In this document: positions 59,189 through 64,000 of the stretch, piece by piece
Layout: each line of letters opens with the position of its first letter
Position numbering within the stretch: position 1 is the first letter of the stretch
From: Ricinus communis
Taxonomy: Eukaryota; Streptophyta; Magnoliopsida; Malpighiales; Euphorbiaceae
Reading direction: 5' to 3'
Assembly (NCBI RefSeq): GCF_019578655.1
Contig: NC_063258.1
Location: 16,868,802 to 16,932,801, forward strand
DNA length: 64,000 nucleotides
Notes under the pieces: generated by a model
Database searches by the model: none
Told to the model about the DNA's origin: nothing
Seen by the model: the letters and a program-made list of their open reading frames with translations, nothing else
Program-made: the position numbers and the translations under genes

Positions 59189-59938
59189 TTAATTTCTACT
59201 TACCAAATTGGTGAGAGCATCTACCTTTGCATTTAGCATTTTAATTGTGTCAAGCTCTAAAACTCCCCTCGCTTTTGCCATCGTTGTTTCATCACCCATG
59301 TATCCTTGAGATGCAAGTTCTTCAAGCAATGTAATGGCTTCTCTAGCCGTTTTGTCCATCCATTTTCCACCGGTTGCTACTGCATTCACGATATTTTTAT
59401 TTTCATTCGTCAGTCTATTGTAGAAAATTTGAGGAATCATCCAATCCGGTAAGCCATGATGTGGACATTGCCTTTGGAGTTCGTTAAATCTCTCCCAAGC
59501 TGAATAGTTTGTCTCACTTCCATTTTGCTTGAAAGTAGTGATCTCATTGCGAAACTTGGCCGTTTTATATGGTGGAAAATATTTGTGCAGAGATGCTTGC
59601 TTCAATTGGTCCCACGTTGTGATTGATTCATTTGGCACACTAGCAAGCCAAAGTTATGCTTTATCCCTAACCAAAAATGGGAAGAGTCTGAGCCTTATTG
59701 CATCATCCGTTACACCATTGATCTTAAAAGTTGCATAAACATTAAGGAAAGTTAATATGTGGGCATAAGGATCTTCACCTTGTAAACCTCCAAATTGATT
59801 GTTTTGCACCATTTGGATAATACTTGGCTTGATCTCAAAATTGTTGTTAACAATAATCGGAGCCATAATGCCTCCTAAACTTCCTCAAATGTCGGGCATT
59901 GTGAAATCGCCTAGCGTTCTCCTTTTTGGTTGAGCCAT
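59189..59938 (-). pseudogene. Athila/Tat-like gag, N-terminal and capsid part
   Basis: Read leftwards from the ATG at 59936-59938: MAQPKRRTLGDFTMPDI, a stop, then [55 protein letters not shown], another stop, ESITTWDQLKQASLHKYFPP, ETNYSAWERFNELQRQCPHH, FYNRLTNENKNIVNAVATGG, REAITLLEELASQGYM and a C-terminal MLNAKVDALTNLVSRN. These are the successive motifs of Athila-type gag. No zinc knuckle is present before the break at 59189. With two stops and no visible frameshift it is fairly well preserved. It sits just inside the primer site and LTR-E on the same strand, and may be the 5' end of the element whose pol lies at 53422-55917, now split by the plus-strand LTR-A fragment. Confidence 0.85.
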
Positions 59939-60225
59939 GTCATTCAAATTCGGTTGGTTCTCTCTTGTTCACCTTTGTTCCCTGCCTAAAGCATGTATAG
60001 TTAAATCAATGTCAAGATCAAATTTCAAATTATTATCAATAGTACTTCTAGTAAGCATGTTAATTCACAATTGAATAAATTAAACTAAACAAATAACAAT
60101 AACAAAAATAAAATATGAAAATGAAGAATATAATAACAAAATAAAAATAAAATAAATAAATAAAACAAAAACAAGGCCTAAAACAACCTTTCTCTACCCT
60201 AATTTAATAAAAATTACTATTTAAC
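59939..60225 (-). other. Leader between primer site and gag
   Basis: Non-coding and A/T-rich, with AATAAATAAATAAAAC-type simple repeats at 60110-60175. Confidence 0.6.
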
Positions 60226-60245
60226 TCCCCGACAACGGCACCAAA
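60226..60245 (-). other. Primer binding site, tRNA-Asp type, mutated
   Basis: The minus strand reads TTGGTGCCGTTGTCGGGGAG. Compared with TGGCGCCGTTGCCGGGG, two C-to-T changes are present, one at a CpG. Confidence 0.8.
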
Positions 60246-60248
60246 ATT

Positions 60249-61567
60249 TGTAGCAGGAGAAATTACATACCCTAGTCTCTAGGACTTAGTATAGAGCAAG
60301 AAGGGTGTCGAACACTCAAGAGTTGGGGTAAACTTTGTATTAACTGGTTAGGTACCAAAGCCAAATTCAATTCTTAAGTAATATCAATTACATTCCACCA
60401 AATTACTCCAAATCTCTTTGTGAATAATTTGATTAACAAGTTACATATGGTGATCAAGCATACATAACACGAATGAGCGCTAATTGAAATTAAATCCTAA
60501 ATAACATAAGATAAAAATGTCACTCTTAATTAATTCATCATTGTAAATTCCATACAAAGACTTAGCCAAGACACATATTTATAGAATAATAAGAGAAAAT
60601 CAATTGCAACATAGGAATAGTATATAGAAGAAAGTGAATAGATAAAACCCTTTTTAAAGTCTTCTAGCACTTGCTCGGTGTAGAACAATCTTCTCTTCCT
60701 GCTTCTTGACTTGGTCTCCTTCTAGTTAATTCTCAAAAACTAGAACAAAGTCTTTGCAATGATTTCTAAAACTTAATACTTCTATTGAAATACTATGCTC
60801 TATGTCTATATTTCCTTTTTCTCATCCCCAAAATAGAGCCAAACACAATTATTTATATGTTTCTAAAGGCTGTTATTCGTGTAGAAATGGAAAAAGACAC
60901 CTTTTGACATGAAAAGTCACCCTCCTTTGCAGATTTTGGAACTTCAAGGACATTTTCGTCCATCCAGATGACTTTATCTCTAGATAGTTCCTGCTTGAAA
61001 ATTTTAGAAAGTTCTATTATCTTTACACAGCAACTTGAATCACCTCATTTGGATGTCTATAGACAAAGTTATGACCAAAATATGAAAACTACTCAAACTA
61101 GGAAAAGTTGCAACTCTTGGGGACTGACTCGTCAAGACGGTGCTGTCTCATCACTCGGGCCTTCTGTAACGACTCGTCAAGATGCTGACGACTCTTCAAG
61201 ATCTACTAAGGCTCCAATTAGACTTTTCAAGCTTCACAATTCATACCAAACGATCCCAAGTCCTTTTCATGCACATTTTGAGCCTAAAAACATGTATAAA
61301 ACACACATAATCAATCATAAACATAAACCAAATAACTTACATGAGGGATAAATCTATGAAATTAAAACTAAAATAACCTGAAGAACTAAAATAACCTAAA
61401 TCTATGAAATTAAAACTAAAATAACCTAAAGAACTAAAATAACCTAAATCTATGAAATTAAAACTAAATTAACACTTTTATAAACAAATAAGCACATAAA
61501 TATAGTAAAATCAAATGAAATTAAAACTAAAATAACCTAAAGAACTATGCATATTTGCATTGTATCA
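60249..61567 (-). mobile_element. 5' LTR (LTR-E) of the minus-strand Athila/Tat-like element
   Basis: The minus strand starts TGATACAATGCAAATATGC at 61567 and ends CTCCTGCTACA at 60249, 1319 bp, next to the primer site. It contains a 48-bp tandem repeat (61351-61494) and the GACTCGTCAAGA motif shared with the 53-kb minisatellite. The right flank is RU980, so it inserted into that repeat. The open frame at 60968-61351 is LTR sequence. Confidence 0.85.
61351..61494. repeat. 48-bp tandem repeat inside LTR-E, 3 copies
   Basis: AATCTATGAAATTAAAACTA starts at 61351, 61399 and 61447, with a partial further copy near 61515. Confidence 0.85.
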
Positions 61568-61817
61568 GCTTGACCGATGGCATTGGGGTTAAGTTGATGA
61601 TCAAGCAGGATGAGGTGTAAATCCACGCGCGTAAGGAAGAAATCATGTTCTTAATTAATCCAAGCATAATGGAATCGGAAATGCACGCATTTTGATCTTT
61701 GGGACGCATACAATGAAGTAATTTGGTTCGAAGTATTATTAGGTAGGCTCATATGGATCTCCCCTTATTTACGTTAAGCTAGCTCATAAAATTTTTGGAC
61801 TACGAGAGTTGTTGACA
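61568..61817 (+). repeat. RU980 fragment, plus orientation
   Basis: GCTTGACCGATGGCATTGGG through GAGAGTTGTTGAC. It meets minus-orientation copies at about 61817. Confidence 0.8.
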
Positions 61818-64000
61818 AAGAACACAAGAGAAAGGAAGGTATTAGTCTATGTTTGCTAGCGCATGTATTGATAAGTCTATGTCCGCTAGCTAGCTCATCT
61901 CCACTTACATGAGGGATAAATCTATGTTCACTAGCGCATGTGTTGATAAGTCCACAGAGTTCTTGAAAGAACCCATAACTTAATTTCCCGCAAGGTAGAA
62001 AACTGAAACAATATCCTCATTGGCCTCGAGTATTTAGTTGCATGCGGTTTTTTATAGTGAGAAAGCCTCATTCCATAAGAAGAAGAAACTATAACCTAAA
62101 TATGAATAAATAAATAATGAAAGATGAATAAACTAAAGTCAAGTCCATAACTAGAGAGATGAATAAACCAAATATCATAACGCTAGAATTCTCACTTGTA
62201 TTATGCTTGGATTAATAAAAAAACAACATGATTTGTCCCTTGTGCGTGTGGATTTATGTTTCTTCATACTTAATCATCAAGCTAAGACTTAATGCCACCT
62301 GTTAAGCTTGTTAATTATAATACCATGATTCCTTACACCAATCCTTGTGTCATCAGAAGTCCTCGTGCGTGATGAAATAAGGAAGGGTGGAGATCCCAAT
62401 GGTGCAAATCCTGAAATGCAATATTTAGGTGTGCCTCGATTCTCGTCATTCCCTCTTTCCTTTAAAAGATTCATTAGTCATTTGGAGAATGATATAAATA
62501 CTCAATCAACTAATTTCCTTTCTTTGCATTTGTCTAAACATTGGATTGGTGCCTATGGTAGCCACTTCCATGCACTTTTACTCAACACTCATGTTTATGC
62601 TCCCCAAATAAAATAAAACCATCTTATTAAATAATGATTAGAGAGTAGAACAAAAAAGAAACAAAAAAATAAGAACATATGTAGAGTTTCGGATCTGATA
62701 AGGAAAGAAATCACAAGTTCTTTGTTCTCTTGCATACACCTAACTATAAGGATCAATCGAATTGGTTTAAACACAAGGGTAGATAAAGAACAAAAATGAA
62801 AGGAAAGACGTGAGGAATAAATCTATGCTCCCTAGCGCCAATGTTGATAAGTTTGCAAAGTTCTTAAAAGAATCCATAATGATTTTTTGAGAGGTAGAAA
62901 ATTGAAATAATATACTCACTAGCCTCAAGTTTTCGGTTGCATGTAGTTTTTATATTTCGAAAGCCTTTATTCCATACGATAAACAAACTAGAAGCTAAAT
63001 ATAAATAGATAAATAAACTAATGTCAACTCAAGAACCAAAGAGGAGTTGACTAGTCAACAACTCTCATAGTCCCAAATTTTATGAAAACCAGGTGAAATT
63101 TGCATGGACCTGCCTAATAACACTCTGACCCAAATTACTTCATGATATGTGTAAAACATCAAAACAATCGTATTCCCAATGGTATTATGCATGGATTCAT
63201 CGAAAACAACTTCTCTCTTATGCGTGTGGATTTAAGTCTCATCTTGCTTTATCATCAAGTTAAGGCCTAATGCCATCGGTCAAGCTTGTCAACTGCGTTC
63301 CCATGATTCCTTAAGCTAAATCTTGTGTCATCAAGAGTCCTTGGGCCTAGATGATCAAGGAAGGATGGAGATTCCAAAGGTGTAAACCCTGAATCGGAAT
63401 ATTTGGTCGTGCCTCGATTCTCATCTTTCCCTCTTTCCTCTAAAAGATTTGTCTGTGATCATTTAGAGAATGATATCAATACATGGTCAACTAATTTTCT
63501 TTCTTCGCATTTTTTCAAGCATTGGATTTGTGCCTATGATTGCTGCTTCCACGCGCTTTCACTCAACACTCGTGTCTATGCTCCCCAAATAAAACCAAAC
63601 TATCATACTAGATAGAGTTTAGAAAGGGAGACATAAAAGAAATAAACAAGATGGGAACATAAGTAGAATTTCAGATTCGATAAGGAAAGAAATTGCAAGT
63701 TCTTTGTTCTCTTCCATATGGCTAAGCATGAGGATAAATCAAATTGATTTAAACATAAGGGTAGCCAAAGAACACAAGAGAAAGGAAGGACGTGAAGGAT
63801 AAGTCTATGCTCACTAGCGTAAGTGTTGATAAGTCCACAAAATTCTTAAAAGAACCCATAACTTGATTTCCCGTAAGGTAGAAAACTGAAATAATATGCT
63901 CATTAGCCTCAAGTATTCGGTTGCATGCGATTTTTATAGTGTGAAGCTCTCATTTCTTAAAAAGAAAAAACTAGAAGCTAAATATGAATAAATAAATAAA
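61818..64000 (-). repeat. RU980 tandem array, minus orientation, runs off the right edge
   Basis: At least two head-to-tail units. GTGCCTCGATTCTC-type blocks lie near 62431 and 63411, and CAAGTTCTTTGTTCTCT near 62712 and 63696, giving a period of about 0.98 kb. GTTGATAAGT(CC)ACA-type blocks occur near 61940, 62850 and 63826. A partial extra duplication is visible at 61840-61940 (CTAGCGCATGT twice). Open frames at 62347-62616 and 63403-63615 encode similar peptides (RFSSFPLS.KRF, HLENDINT, VYAPQIK). No known protein family was recognised. Confidence 0.85.

Noticed and set aside
60968..61351. 127-residue frame as a possible gene
   Set aside because: Entirely inside LTR-E, with no supporting motif.
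1..64000. tRNA, rRNA, plastid or mitochondrial insert, or intact host gene
   Set aside because: I looked for conserved rRNA blocks, tRNA cloverleaf ends and familiar organelle or housekeeping protein motifs on both strands and saw none. tRNA-like matches are only retroelement primer sites.

Overview
This window looks like nuclear heterochromatin of a flowering plant, probably a dicot. It is AT-rich and built almost entirely of nested, decayed Ty3/gypsy LTR retrotransposons, two satellite-like arrays and a dispersed repeat of about 0.98 kb. I found no intact host gene, tRNA, rRNA or CRISPR locus. The species cannot be named from the sequence alone. Two retroelement groups are recognisable. Chromovirus-like elements have an initiator-Met tRNA primer site, a CCHC gag knuckle and a chromodomain-like pol tail. 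Athila/Tat-like elements have a tRNA-Asp-type primer site, FMDD reverse transcriptase and a third ORF after pol. Every coding region is a pseudogene.

Layout. 1-2177: 5' end of a minus-strand chromovirus (gag, leader, primer site, LTR). 2178-3440: two oppositely oriented pieces of a second chromovirus LTR (here LTR-C). 3441-9420: tandem array of about 39-bp monomers in an 11-monomer higher-order unit of about 427 bp. 9421-12304: 3' end of an LTR-C chromovirus (pol tail, polypurine tract, 3' LTR). 12305-16519: the same array resumes. 16520-16810: another LTR-C fragment. 16811-20045: inverted and direct pieces of the 0.98-kb repeat (RU980). 20046-22967: 3' end of an Athila-like element with an integrase/ORF3 chimera. 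22968-23929: small fragments.

23930-37132: one plus-strand Athila-like element with both LTRs (LTR-B). It lacks most of pol. It is interrupted in protease by an LTR-LTR remnant of LTR-C (27378-32044) and in its 3' LTR by a 1.4-kb insert flanked by a 9-bp duplication. 37282-40508: two LTR-A copies in inverted orientation, a long potential hairpin. 40509-45454: LTR fragments, RU980 pieces and a minus-strand chromovirus gag. 45455-51293: a plus-strand Athila-like element (primer site, gag, protease, RT, RNase H, start of integrase) joined to an LTR-A fragment. 51385-55917: minus-strand Athila/Tat-like ORF3 and near-complete pol. 55918-58982: 3' end of a plus-strand LTR-A element. 59189-61567: minus-strand gag, primer site and LTR-E. 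61568-64000: RU980 in inverted and tandem copies.

Nothing here works as a live gene set. The parts show how chromoviruses, Athila-like elements and satellite DNA build up together. The least explained structures are the 39-bp/427-bp array, whose two segments each begin at a chromovirus LTR end, and the RU980 family.
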